Positions 1 through 22,699 of a stretch of DNA of 64,000 nt are shown one piece after another (position 1 is the first letter of the stretch; each line of letters opens with the position of its first letter). Where the stretch lies: NCBI GenBank assembly GCA_916700875.1, contig CAKAKS010000060.1:34372011-34436010 (forward strand), in the 5' to 3' direction. Made by a program: the position numbers and the translations under genes. The notes under the pieces are model-generated. The model did not search any database. It had not been told where the DNA came from and worked only from the letters and a program-made list of their open reading frames with translations. Source of the DNA: Sebastes aleutianus. Its lineage: Eukaryota; Chordata; Actinopteri; Perciformes; Sebastidae.

Positions 1-68
1 GTCTGCAGTGAACAAAAGTTTATGGCAACAAAAGCATAATTGTCTGATGAAATGCTTCATCCAGATCT

Positions 69-12811
<12,743 letters not shown>

Positions 12812-12825
12812 GGCGGCTGGAGGAA

Positions 12826-12856
<31 letters not shown>

Positions 12857-12939
12857 AGGAGGAGGAGGAGGAGGATGCACTAAACAGCCACACCTTGACT
12901 CTGTGTTTTTGCAGCAGACTGACAGCTCGAAGACTCCAG
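12812..12939 (-). other. washc5: washc5 5' UTR exon 2 with TCC repeat
   Basis: This is untranslated leader directly upstream of the washc5 ATG. A good acceptor (pyrimidine-rich, ending ATCCAG) sits just upstream at 12940-12945. Much of the exon (about 12819-12875) is a (TCC)n tract on the mRNA strand, ending some 8 nt before the start codon. The tract is open in the reading frame of the protein and would read as a proline run, but I find no in-frame ATG in it, so it is treated as UTR. Confidence 0.65.
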
Positions 12940-13512
12940 CTGGATAAAAAGAAAGGCAGGATGTTTGTAAGCAACAGGTCGTTCAATTAAAGACCTTTTG
13001 ATGCGGACTAGTTTCATCCGACCTGTTGAAGTGTCGTTGAGCAAGACAATGAATGCATCCAGACCGGTCCTGATCCAGGAGAGTAGAGCATTCTCCCAAA
13101 GGGGTTTAGGTAATAGCTTATTACATTAGTATTACCTTTACTTAGTAAATGTATAGTAGCCTACTATCAAGGTACTTTACAAGAGAATGGAGGTTTTCTC
13201 TCTGGAAATACAGGACTACAAGCATTTAAATATTACTTTAATGCATTAACTAATTATGACTCATTACCTTCTACAACACCTCACCTCTAACAGACAACGC
13301 TCAGCTTTATAGTTTCTGTCTCAACCAGACTCTATTCTGTTTTAACTCCTGTGATAATCTTGCACATTTACTAACTCAATTATTTTTTATTTAAAAACAA
13401 AACGTTGTAACTTGCTTTGCTAATGTATATAGTAGGTTATTGTTCACTTTGGTAATGTATATAGTATGTTATTGTATATGTATATTAGTTGTAGGGTATG
13501 TTTATATTTATA

Positions 13513-15088
13513 GTGTATTGTAATATTCTTTATATAGTGTATTGTAATATTCTTTATATAGTGTATTGTAATATTCTTTATATAGTGTATTGTAATATTC
13601 TTTTTATAGTGTATTGTAATATTCTTTATATAGTGTATTGTAATATTCTTTTTATAGTGTATTGTAATATTCTTTATATAGTGTATTGTAATATTCTTTA
13701 TATAGTGTATTGTAATATTCTTTATATAGTGTATTGTAATATTCTTTATATAGTGTATTGTAATATTCTTTTTATAGTGTATTGTAATATTCTTTTTATA
13801 GTGTATTGTAATATTCTTTATATAGTGTATTGTAATATTCTTTATATAGTGTATTGTAATATTCTTTTTATAGTGTATTGTAATATTCTTTATATAGTGT
13901 ATTGTAATATTCTTTATATAGTGTATTGTAATATTCTTTTTATAGTGTATTGTAATATTCTTTATATAGTGTATTGTAATATTCTTTATATAGTGTATTG
14001 TAATATTCTTTATATAGTGTATTGTAATATTCTTTTTATAGTGTATTGTAATATTCTTTATATAGTGTATTGTAATATTCTTTTTATAGTGTATTGTAAT
14101 ATTCTTTATATAGTGTATTGTAATATTCTTTATATAGTGTATTGTAATATTCTTTTTATAGTGTATTGTAATATTCTTTATATAGTGTATTGTAATATTC
14201 TTTTTATAGTGTATTGTAATATTCTTTATATAGTGTATTGTAATATTCTTTATATAGTGTATTGTAATATTCTTTTTATAGTGTATTGTAATATTCTTTT
14301 TATAGTGTATTGTAATATTCTTTATATAGTGTATTGTAATATTCTTTATATAGTGTATTGTAATATTCTTTTTATAGTGTATTGTAATATTCTTTTTATA
14401 GTGTATTGTAATATTCTTTATATAGTGTATTGTAATATTCTTTATATAGTGTATTGTAATATTCTTTTTATAGTGTATTGTAATATTCTTTATATAGTGT
14501 ATTGTAATATTCTTTATATAGTGTATTGTAATATTCTTTTTATAGTGTATTGTAATATTCTTTATATAGTGTATTGTAATATTCTTTATATAGTGTATTG
14601 TAATATTCTTTATATAGTGTATTGTAATATTCTTTTTATAGTGTATTGTAATATTCTTTATATAGTGTATTGTAATATTCTTTTTATAGTGTATTGTAAT
14701 ATTCTTTATATAGTGTATTGTAATATTCTTTATATAGTGTATTGTAATATTCTTTTTATAGTGTATTGTAATATTCTTTATATAGTGTATTGTAATATTC
14801 TTTATATAGTGTATTGTAATATTCTTTATATAGTGTATTGTAATATTCTTTTTATAGTGTATTGTAATATTCTTTATATAGTGTATTGTAATATTCTTTA
14901 TATAGTGTATTGTAATATTCTTTATATAGTGTATTGTAATATTCTTTATATAGTGTATTGTAATATTCTTTATATAGTGTATTGTAATATTCTTTATATA
15001 GTGTATTGTAATATTCTTTATATAGTGTATTGTAATATTCTTTTTATAGTGTATTGTAATATTCTTTATATAGTGTATTGTAATATTC
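13513..15088. repeat. 24-bp minisatellite, about 66 copies
   Basis: Tandem copies of a 24-bp unit with invariant core GTGTATTGTAATATTC. Units differ essentially at a single A/T position, giving CTTTATATA or CTTTTTATA. The length is a multiple of three and one frame has no stop, so it produces a 544-codon open frame of an 8-residue repeat. This is an artefact, not a gene. Positions 13701-14203 are identical to 14301-14803, indicating a 600-bp internal duplication. Confidence 0.97.
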
Positions 15089-15170
15089 GACGTCCTGATG
15101 GCAACAGAGAAAACTCACTGAAAAGCACATGACCAGAAGATGCTAAAATACCTTCCACCTTACTGTCCCT

Positions 15171-15252
15171 CATTAGACTGATTAGACTGATTAGACTGAT
15201 TAGACTGATTAGACTCATTAGACTCATTAGACTCATTAGACTCATTAGACTG
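15171..15252. repeat. 10-bp tandem repeat (ATTAGACTSA type)
   Basis: About eight copies of ATTAGACTGA or ATTAGACTCA. The G variant runs first and the C variant follows as a block. Confidence 0.9.
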
Positions 15253-15351
15253 ATCCTTCTGTTGTTCTTATTCAGTCTGTTTATTTATTAGTTAGTCTCA
15301 TTTACATCAGTAACGCTTTGGGTCCTGTTTTATAGATATTTAGCTTACATA

Positions 15352-15379
15352 TGTTGTTGTTGTTGTTGTTGTTGTTGTG
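15352..15379. repeat. (TTG)n microsatellite
   Basis: About nine TTG units in washc5 intron 1. Confidence 0.9.
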
Positions 15380-15652
15380 TTTCACTGTGTTTTATCTGTG
15401 TTTGTATGTACCAGCTGCTCCTCTAGAGGGATTAATACAGTGGATTGATTGAATACAGTGATCAGTGATGATGAGGCTTCAGACGACACAACACATTAGA
15501 GATGAACACATATGGAGATTATATAACTTCTTTACGTCTTGGTGGTTTTATTTAAACAAGCTGGAGATGTTAAAGGTTCTACTAGACTGAATATAAACTA
15601 GACTGATTATAAACAGACTGATTATAAACAGACTGATTATAAACAGACTCAC

Positions 15653-15850
15653 CTCTTCTCTTCTGTAGATCTTCTCTTCTCTGTTTACTTCCTCATGACC
15701 ATCACATGACCTGACAGATCACGTGACTCTCTGGGTGTGTTTGATTCTGTTCACTCAGCGCGCCGCCGGAGCAGAGCAGAGCGGGGCGGTAACTATGGTA
15801 ACTATGGTAACTAAGTACACGCTCTGACTTCCTCCACCGGAAGTTAATGT
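15653..15850 (-). promoter_or_regulatory. washc5: washc5 promoter and non-coding first exon
   Basis: On the minus strand a purine-rich exon ends in GAAGAG followed by the strong donor GTGAGT at 15652. It pairs naturally with the acceptor at 12940 to give a 2.7-kb 5' UTR intron. Upstream lie a palindromic E-box TCACGTGA (15719-15726), a related TCACATGA (15702-15709), a GC-rich patch with GGGGCGG (15783-15789), a triplicated GGTAACTAT-like motif, and ETS-type sites ACTTCC and CCGGAAGT (15837-15844). No TATA box is evident. This looks like a TATA-less housekeeping promoter; the exact start site cannot be read from sequence. Confidence 0.6.
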
Positions 15851-16806
15851 GCTTTATTTTAGATATTTAAGAAATCTGTGTTTTTATATTTACTGTGTTT
15901 AATCGATCTTATCTCATTAATAATTAATAATCAAAGATATTTATATCAGCCTGGATCTAAAAACTCTAAACTCCACAAACCCTCACAATAAAGAACTATA
16001 CCTCAAGTTTATTTTATTAAGTAAACTTAAAACTTAAGTATACTTTATGTAATAAGTATACTAATATCAATGTACTAGTAGTATACTTGTAAGTGTTCTA
16101 CTTCAATACTTCTTTGCACTAAATTAACCCAGTTTTTTAGTTTATAAAAGTATACTTTTAAGTTCTATATAAATACTGTTAAACTATCAAAACACTCAAT
16201 ATACAGAGTAATACACACAGCCCATATTCAGAAACTGTGCGTTTCAAACAAGCTGTTAAGATTTCTGTCCATTTGTGATGTCACAAATATACAATATTTA
16301 GACCATTACACGGTTTTAAACATAAAACATTCTAAATGTGTCCCAGTTTATTTCCTGTTGCAGTGGATGTAAATAACATCAGCTGACAGGAAGTAAACAT
16401 GGACCCAAGCTGTTGCCTAGCAACGCAAATATGTTGCAATTCCGTTGCAATGCACTGAAACGGAGCGTTTCAGACAGAAAGTGAATACAGGTATATTCAA
16501 ACAGACAGTATGAGGAAAATAAAGGTTTTATTTAAACATTTAAGTATGTAAACATGTTCTAGCAGAAACACAAAATACAAGTATGAACCTGAAAATGAGC
16601 ACGATATGGGACCTTTAAGTGTAAAAGAAGTATACTCATTGCATACTTGAATAAACTTTTATGTAAGGGAAGACACCACTGGTCGGCTGGATTTAGGTGG
16701 TTTTACCTTCACAGTGCATTCAGGTCCTGATCCTCAGTCAGGTTTAGCCTTCATGTTTCTGTAGATGGCGACAGAGATCCACGATTTCCTCGGTCTATCT
16801 GTCTAT

Positions 16807-16839
<33 letters not shown>

Positions 16840-17460
16840 TCTGAGGGTCTGTGAGAGCAGATTTCTGGCTCTACGGGGATGCAGAGATTCTCAGGGATGG
16901 AGTAGTGAGAATAATCCTGAACTGAGATTAAACCACAGAGATAAATCCACAGCTAAGAAATGAAACATCCTGTAGCCGACAAAACACCCTCCTAAAACAT
17001 AGTTACCTGTAGAGACTGAGATCTGAAGAGACTCTTCCTCTCACTATAACAGCAAACTCCTCGTTATTCATCATCATCTGTACGATGAAAGTCAGTCTGT
17101 TTGGAGACATAATGAACCATGCCTGTAAATCCTGGAGTCTGCCACCCACTGTGACTGACGGGGCTGAAAGAACTGACAACCTACATGTGGTCAGCGTGGA
17201 TGAATAAGCATAATAAGCCCTCATGTTTCCTTCACATTCTGATTGAATTGGACTTTTATTGCCAATAAGTCTAACAGGCTGGCAGCCACTTCCTCTGAGC
17301 AGTGTGAGCCGGAGGTTAATAACAGTCATATGAGAGAGCTGTTTGTTTGACCTGTCACCTGCCTGTGTGTTTCATCTTTATATGATGTCTCAGTGTGTCG
17401 TAAAGTAGATAGTCCGTCCTCATCATTCAGTCTTCTGATTCAACACTGCTGCGTTATTAG
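15851..17460. other. Intergenic stretch upstream of washc5
   Basis: No coding similarity found. It holds AAGTATACTT-rich repeat DNA (16010-16200 and 16610-16670), a dispersed repeat between them, a short CTG microsatellite (16808-16834) and otherwise unremarkable single-copy-looking sequence. Confidence 0.5.
16205..16617. repeat. Dispersed repeat carrying an RFX-type X-box
   Basis: I remember this stretch as a high-copy teleost repeat (TTGCAATGCACTGAAACGG, ending GATATGGGACCTTTAA). Its edges are where AAGTATACTT-rich sequence breaks off and resumes, suggesting insertion into that repeat. It contains GTTGCCTAGCAAC (16412-16424), a near-perfect inverted-repeat X-box. No coding capacity; clean terminal repeats were not found. 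Confidence 0.4.
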
Positions 17461-17499
17461 AACCCGAGCATCGACAACATCGAGCCAGTGAAGGCCGTG

Positions 17500-18125
17500 T
17501 TGAAACTGTAAGGATTCTTCTTTTTCATGCAAATGAATCGCCTTTTTGACGACCTTAACATTCTCAAAAAGTTGTTAAACTTGGCACACTTATCAGGCGC
17601 GGTGAGAAATTTGATATTTTAAGGGTCTCGGGTTTTGGTGTTGCAAAATGACTCACTAGCGCCCCCTAGAAAATTGGGAAAATTGAGCCCCTCAAGTCAG
17701 CTGTTTTGAATTCAATGTGTGATTTTTTTGCGTTTTATAGGCCGCGTACTTTAACGAACTCCTCCTACAGATTTAATCAGATCGACTTGAAATTTGGTCA
17801 GAACCATCTTAAGACCTTCAGGATGAAAATGTATTAAAATAGTGAGTTTTTACTGAACGACCTGACTGCGACGTGGCAGCCATTTTTAGCCATTCGCCAT
17901 GAAACAGGAAGTTGTTGTAACTCCACTGTACATAGTCCGATCTGCCCCAGATTTCTCAGGCATGATAAGGGTCCAGTCCTGAGGACGTGTACATGCAAAT
18001 ATATACTCATAGCCCCGCCCCAAGATGTTAGCCACGCCCCCTTTTATAACTCATGAACTGTTTGTCGTGGAGTCTTCTGGCAGGCGTCATTGCGCTCGTC
18101 ACAGTTCTGGTTTCATTGTTCCTGG
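17500..18125. repeat. Probable dispersed repeat (unclassified)
   Basis: Features such as ACTAGCGCCCCCTAG, AACTCCTCCTACAG and AGCCCCGCCC resemble a high-copy unclassified fish repeat I remember. There is no long ORF and no terminal repeats. The call rests on memory rather than structure. Confidence 0.35.
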
Positions 18126-18166
18126 CCGCAATGAAACCAGGCATTATTAAATAAATAAATAAATAT

Positions 18167-18226
18167 TCAATCACCTCTCTGCAGTAATGAATAAAGTGTT
18201 ATTCATTACTGCAGAGAGGTGATTGA
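18167..18226. repeat. Perfect 28-bp palindrome with 4-nt loop
   Basis: Arms 18167-18194 and 18199-18226 are perfect reverse complements (TCAATCACCTCTCTGCAG...) around loop AGTG. There is no mismatch across 28 pairs. Confidence 0.95.
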
Positions 18227-18229
18227 CAG

Positions 18230-19057
18230 GTAACTGGGAGACAGAGAGCGTGACATATGGCGAGGTGAGCTGCGTTCAACGTCCTGAATAACGTGCTTCT
18301 TATATCTCGCCGAGCCGCCGCTGCTCCATTATTTTAATGCATTTTATAGTGAGGACAAGGGAGGAAGACAGACAGGTGCAATTTAGATTCATAGCCCTCG
18401 CCTCCTCATTGACCCGGCTGTCCACAAACTACACAGTGTGTCCCCGCGGCCGCCGGATTTATTACCCGTTTACCATCACACCAAGGTCACATTCTCAGCA
18501 GCACCTTGGGTCAGCTCTACGGGCTTCCTGGGAAGCATCATGAAAGGTTCTCACTAATGAGGTCCTCCTTTATTAACCTGCTGCCTTCAGGGGTTTCTCT
18601 TCTTGTTATCCTGATCGCTCTTTGAAGAACCTCAGTTGAGAATTGCTTTTTATTGTGAAATAGTAGATTGTTTGTGATGAATCAAATGCATATAATGCAA
18701 TCATATCCATATCATATATTTAGCCGTTGACTGAAGAGTGACCAGATGACCGTCGTCGTGTCTCTGCCCGTTAAAGAGCTCTGACGGATCTCTCCCTGAG
18801 CAGCCGGCTGGCGGCCATTCACTGTTCACTGTTTGGTCGAGTAATTATCATTTGTCAGTGAAACCCTTGAATTGGCTGACAAATGAGGACTGCCTCTCTT
18901 ACCTGTGAGCTCCTTTATGTGCTAACAAACTCCCCTTTAGATGTATAAACTGGAGGTTATTATCAGTATTCAGCAGCTATAATTAGATGATATTAAAGTC
19001 CTCTGTGTGCGTGCGTGTACGCTAAAGATGATGCGAATGCACAAATACAAGGGCGTC

Positions 19058-19093
<36 letters not shown>

Positions 19094-19383
19094 TGTGTCT
19101 AGGTGCATTAGCAAACACACGCCTGTGTGTACATATGTCCCCTTAGGCCCCGTGTGCCCTTTATTAGCAGCGAGTTGACTCTATTCAGCTCGGCTAGTGA
19201 TTAAACCTTTTCATGGCGGGAACTTTCACACCGCTGTGAACTGTGTGAGGTGATTAAAGGCTGCTCAATCTGTAGTCCGGTCCCACTGCTGTTCTTCCTC
19301 ATTGATCTTTCTCAGGCCCTTGAAGTGAGCGGCTGCACACAGCAGGCTGCTCTCATTGGAATAAGACAGGATACGCACCCTGG

Positions 19384-19428
<45 letters not shown>

Positions 19429-19720
19429 CCTCTCTCTCTCACACCGCTCTCATGTCAGCAAATATTTCACAGACATGTATCAAATCTAATTACAGCTAAA
19501 ATTAGCTGCCATGTATGGCTGGCATTTAATAACGTGTATGTGATTAACTCTGTTGTGTTTCTTTTGATATTGTTACATGAATTTAATTAAGCTCTTTTAT
19601 GTTGCATGAATGCGTATCAAGCGACATTTAAATTACGTGCTCAGAGTGCTGACCTTTATAATGTATGATACATAACTCAAGAGGAACCGATGTTACAGCC
19701 ACAGATGAGCCCAGAACCAC
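18230..19720. other. Intergenic stretch, no gene seen
   Basis: No recognisable coding exon. Contains a (TG)n tract (19062-19090) and a (CT)n tract (19387-19440). The rest looks like ordinary single-copy intergenic sequence. Confidence 0.5.
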
Positions 19721-19724
19721 GCTG

Positions 19725-20498
19725 CTGATGTGAGGTTGCAGACTGCAACCGACTGAAACTTCTCCCGTGTGTCGAGCATGACGCCGGCGACCAGGACTCT
19801 CTCTCTAGAGTCAGAGTTTGGTTTGAGGACCCGCTCATTCTAAACTAACCAAAACAAACAGTTCTTATTCTCATGTGATTATAAAGAAAACATAGTTATG
19901 AACATTATATTCCATTTCTGTTAAAGGGACTATTTGTGTGTGAAAAGGTTGTAACCTATAAAATTTGACCTTCAGCGACTTTCTGTGTTTCCTCTGTCAG
20001 CCAGTAATGTGAAGATTGCGGGATGTTTTTTTCCAACGAAAATCCGACGGATGCGACGTTATGCGCGCTCGCTAGTGTCTTTACTCTCTTCAGCTCCGCT
20101 AAGGGGCTAACACTGTGCAACCATAGCTAAAGTTCGGTTAGAAATGGAGTCCACTAACGCCAACAAACGACCAGCCTCTTCGATTCATGGAGGGACCTTC
20201 GTTTGGTTTTGGGGATCAAAACGGACAATTGGACAGGTAAGCTAACATTACTGCCAAGCAGGTGAAATATAGAGTGATGTTGTGGTTTTATCTGTCAATC
20301 ACGTTCAGTCTCGTGTCTGTTGTCTCACAGTTTTGACCGATGCTCGCTGGTGTTTACGTAGTGCGAGCACAAGCGCAAGCAAGAGGACGCCGACTGTCGT
20401 TGACTTAACGACCACAAGTATCACTATTAAGCAATTTCTGATTCTTACATCGAGCCTCTTTAATAGATCTCCCTAAATCCAACACACTTGACCTTTAA
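19725..20498. mobile_element. TTAA-type MITE interrupted by a second TTAA MITE
   Basis: Outer element: its left part (19725-19920, containing TTGCAGACTGCAACC and ATTCTAAACTAACC) continues after 20463 as TAGATCTCCCTAAATCC and ends in TTAA at 20495-20498. Its right end (read inverted: TTAAAGGTCAAGTGTGTTGG) matches the ends of the neighbouring MITE at 20495-20728. The left terminus is decayed. Confidence 0.6.
19921..20463. mobile_element. TTAA-flanked MITE, inserted copy (same family as 61227-61760)
   Basis: Bounded by TTAA at 19921-19924 and 20460-20463. The left end TTAAAGGGACTATTTGTG resembles the left end of the element at 61227. The inverted right end contains GTAAGAATCAGAAAT, found again at 61241 onward. 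The internal run CTAACATTACTGCCAAGCAG at 20242 appears inverted near 61415-61435. Non-coding. Confidence 0.75.
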
Positions 20499-20728
20499 AG
20501 GAACAGCGTGTAGCATTTAGGGGTCATTGTGTTTTTGTTACCTTAGAATGAGACCTTCATATCTACATAGGGAGAGGGTCCTCTTCACGGAGTCATACAT
20601 GTTTCTACAGTAGCGGAGAGACTTTCACGTTACCTGAAGGCCATGTAGTTCTCCGACACGCTTGGAAAGGAAGGGGTGAACGGACGGGTAGTCAGCCAGA
20701 CACTAAATCCTACACACTGCTCCTTTAA
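20495..20728. mobile_element. TTAA-flanked MITE, 234 bp
   Basis: TTAA at both ends (20495-20498, 20725-20728). The terminal inverted repeats are about 25 bp: TTAAAGGAACAGCGTGTAGC on the left, against TTAAAGGAGCAGTGTGTAGG read inverted on the right. Internal TTACCTTAGAATGAG and CTACATAGGGAG match a fish MITE consensus I remember. Non-coding; probably mobilised by piggyBac-like transposase, judging by TTAA. Confidence 0.8.
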
Positions 20729-20804
20729 GCAAGTATACCATGTTCACCATTTTAGTGTAGTGTGTTAGTGTACTAACATTTGGTAACATTTGGTAATGGG
20801 GTAC

Positions 20805-20895
20805 TGGGTCCTACTGGGTCCTGCTGGGTCCTGCTGGGTCCTACTGGGTCCTGCTGGTACCTGCTGGGTCCTGCTGCGTCCTACTGGGTCCTGCT
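20805..20895 (+). repeat. 10-bp minisatellite (CTGGGTCCTG)
   Basis: About nine imperfect copies of CTGGGTCCTR. Confidence 0.85.
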
Positions 20896-21163
20896 GTCTG
20901 CATGTCAAGGTGTCCTTGAGCGAGACACTGAATCTCAAGTTGCTCTCCGGGCGCTTTACAGCAGTCCACTGCTCCTCAGGAAGGGTTAAACACAGAGGTC
21001 AGATTTCATCTATGTACCTGTATGTATATGACGAATTAAGTTACGTTTTTAAGTTTAAGAGCATGTCATCGGTTTTGAAGATATTTGGTCAAACATTTCC
21101 TGATGGGAAACATGAATGTCTACCAGATTTACAGATACTGAGACAGTTCAGTAGAGAAGTAGA

Positions 21164-21228
21164 GAAGTAGAGAAGCAGAGGAGGGATACATCCATCTTGG
21201 ATGTATCCCTCCTCTGCTTCTCTACTTC
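21164..21228. repeat. Perfect 31-bp palindrome with 3-nt loop
   Basis: Arms 21164-21194 and 21198-21228 are perfect reverse complements (GAAGTAGAGAAGCAGAGGAG...) around loop TCT. The left arm overlaps a short GTAGAGAA tandem. Confidence 0.95.
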
Positions 21229-21693
21229 AGTCTTCCCCATCTTCCTCATCCAAATTGAGGCTCAGATTTGAGGTTGTTCAGATTTTAAACCCCCCCTCCC
21301 CAAGATAAATTTGTGATTTGTGCCCACATAAATGAGACTTACTTGACTTGAGTACACAGCTGGAAACACAAATCCAACGTGTTCACTCACTGCACAGAGA
21401 GACGAGTAAAGGCCGGGAGGAGAAGGGTGATTACATCACCGACGCTATAGATGCCAAAACACTTCCCACGAGGAGTTTGGAGCCTAACAAGTGCTTTCAG
21501 GACAAACAGCAAAGACTGATTGTGGTAATGTTCTAATATCAGATTTGATCAAGCAGCAGATGTATTTTTTTATTGCAAGTCATTACTGCTGCCATACCTA
21601 TTAGCATACAGATGGCTTCCGGGGCCTATGGAGACCCAGAAGTTATTGCATGTGTAATTGAACCAGATCTCTGCTCTGTGATTGAGATGTTCC

Positions 21694-21756
<63 letters not shown>
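21694..21756 (+). repeat. (AC)n microsatellite
   Basis: About 30 AC units. Open frames across it are low-complexity artefacts. Confidence 0.95.
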
Positions 21757-21759
<3 letters not shown>

Positions 21760-22014
21760 GCCGTGCACACAAGGAGGTGCTGAGCATATTGTGTGCACAC
21801 ACAAACGCGCCTACACACAAGTGCTTCTTCTCATTTAGTCGCAATTTTTTTCTATATAAGAACAGAGAAAGTAGAAGAAGAAGAAAAATAGGAAAGAGGA
21901 ATATGATCACGTCATTGGTCGACACAACACGTCAATCTCCTGTAGACTGTTTAAACTATGAATAACACACGGATGATGTCATTAAACATCATTACAGACT
22001 GATAGATATCTCTC

Positions 22015-22690
22015 ATCATTGGGTCGTCCTCAGACGGGCTTTCCAGGGGAGCTTCCAGCTATCTCAGTCTACCATACATCTGGCTAGCTGTGTCCAGCAT
22101 CTGTCCTCAGTACGTCCATGTATGTTGGTGTGGGACGTCCCCGTGATCGATGCCCGTGTGTTGGTTCCCACAGCACCTGCATGCTTGCTGGGATTTCTTG
22201 AAGTCTTTGGCAGTGAGTCTCATTCTCCAGGCTGCCACTTTCTCACTTTAGCCTTGGTAGTCCATCGTACAGATGCTTGTTGGTAACGTACTCGTTCTGG
22301 TTGATATTTAGTCCCACGCACAGCATTCTGGTGTAGCACCCATCCAGAGTCTTCTGTAGGGGGGGGGCTTCAGGGTCCAGCTTTCGCAGCCATATACAGT
22401 AGGAGAACAGAGTTCACAGTCGCGTAGAAGAAGCTTAGCTTGATGTGTCTATGGAGGTTGGAGTTCCATACACAGGCCATGCCATTCAGGGCCCGTTCCT
22501 CACCTTAAGGTCCTGCTCTGATGAGTTGACCCATGAGCCTCAGTATCTGAAGTCATTGACTTCCTTCAGAGCAATGCCCCCTGCTGTCTTTAGGGGTGGA
22601 TGGCCAGGGAGGATGTTGTAGGTGATTACCTCGGTTTTCTTTGCGTTTAGCCGGAGACCATATCTCTGATATCTCTAAATCCACTATTCC
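22015..22690 (-). pseudogene. Decayed LINE reverse-transcriptase C-terminal fragment
   Basis: The minus strand reads RYGLRLNAKKTEVITYNILP near 22690-22630, then ALKEVNDFRY, followed by a stop and G-S-W-V-N-S. A VYGCESWTLKP stretch follows near 22400, and at the left end WEPTHGHRSRGRPTPTYMDV. This is the post-catalytic region of a non-LTR element of RTE-like type (clade by memory). It carries several stops, and a run of nine Gs near 22357-22365 breaks the frame. Not functional. Confidence 0.7.
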
Positions 22691-22699
22691 ACAGATGGA

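Larger units (their letters stand above)
12940..15652 (-). other. washc5: washc5 5' UTR intron 1
   Basis: The intron lies between the non-coding exon 1 donor and the 5' UTR exon 2 acceptor. It is AT-rich, with no protein-coding similarity. Its main content is the 24-bp minisatellite (13513-15088), a short 10-bp tandem (15171-15252) and a TTG repeat. Confidence 0.6.

Noticed and set aside
13498..15132. 544-codon open frame of an 8-residue repeat (YIVYCNIL/FIVYCNIL)
   Set aside because: It is produced by a 24-bp minisatellite whose period is a multiple of three. There is no codon-level constraint, and the only variation is the single A/T site of the DNA repeat.
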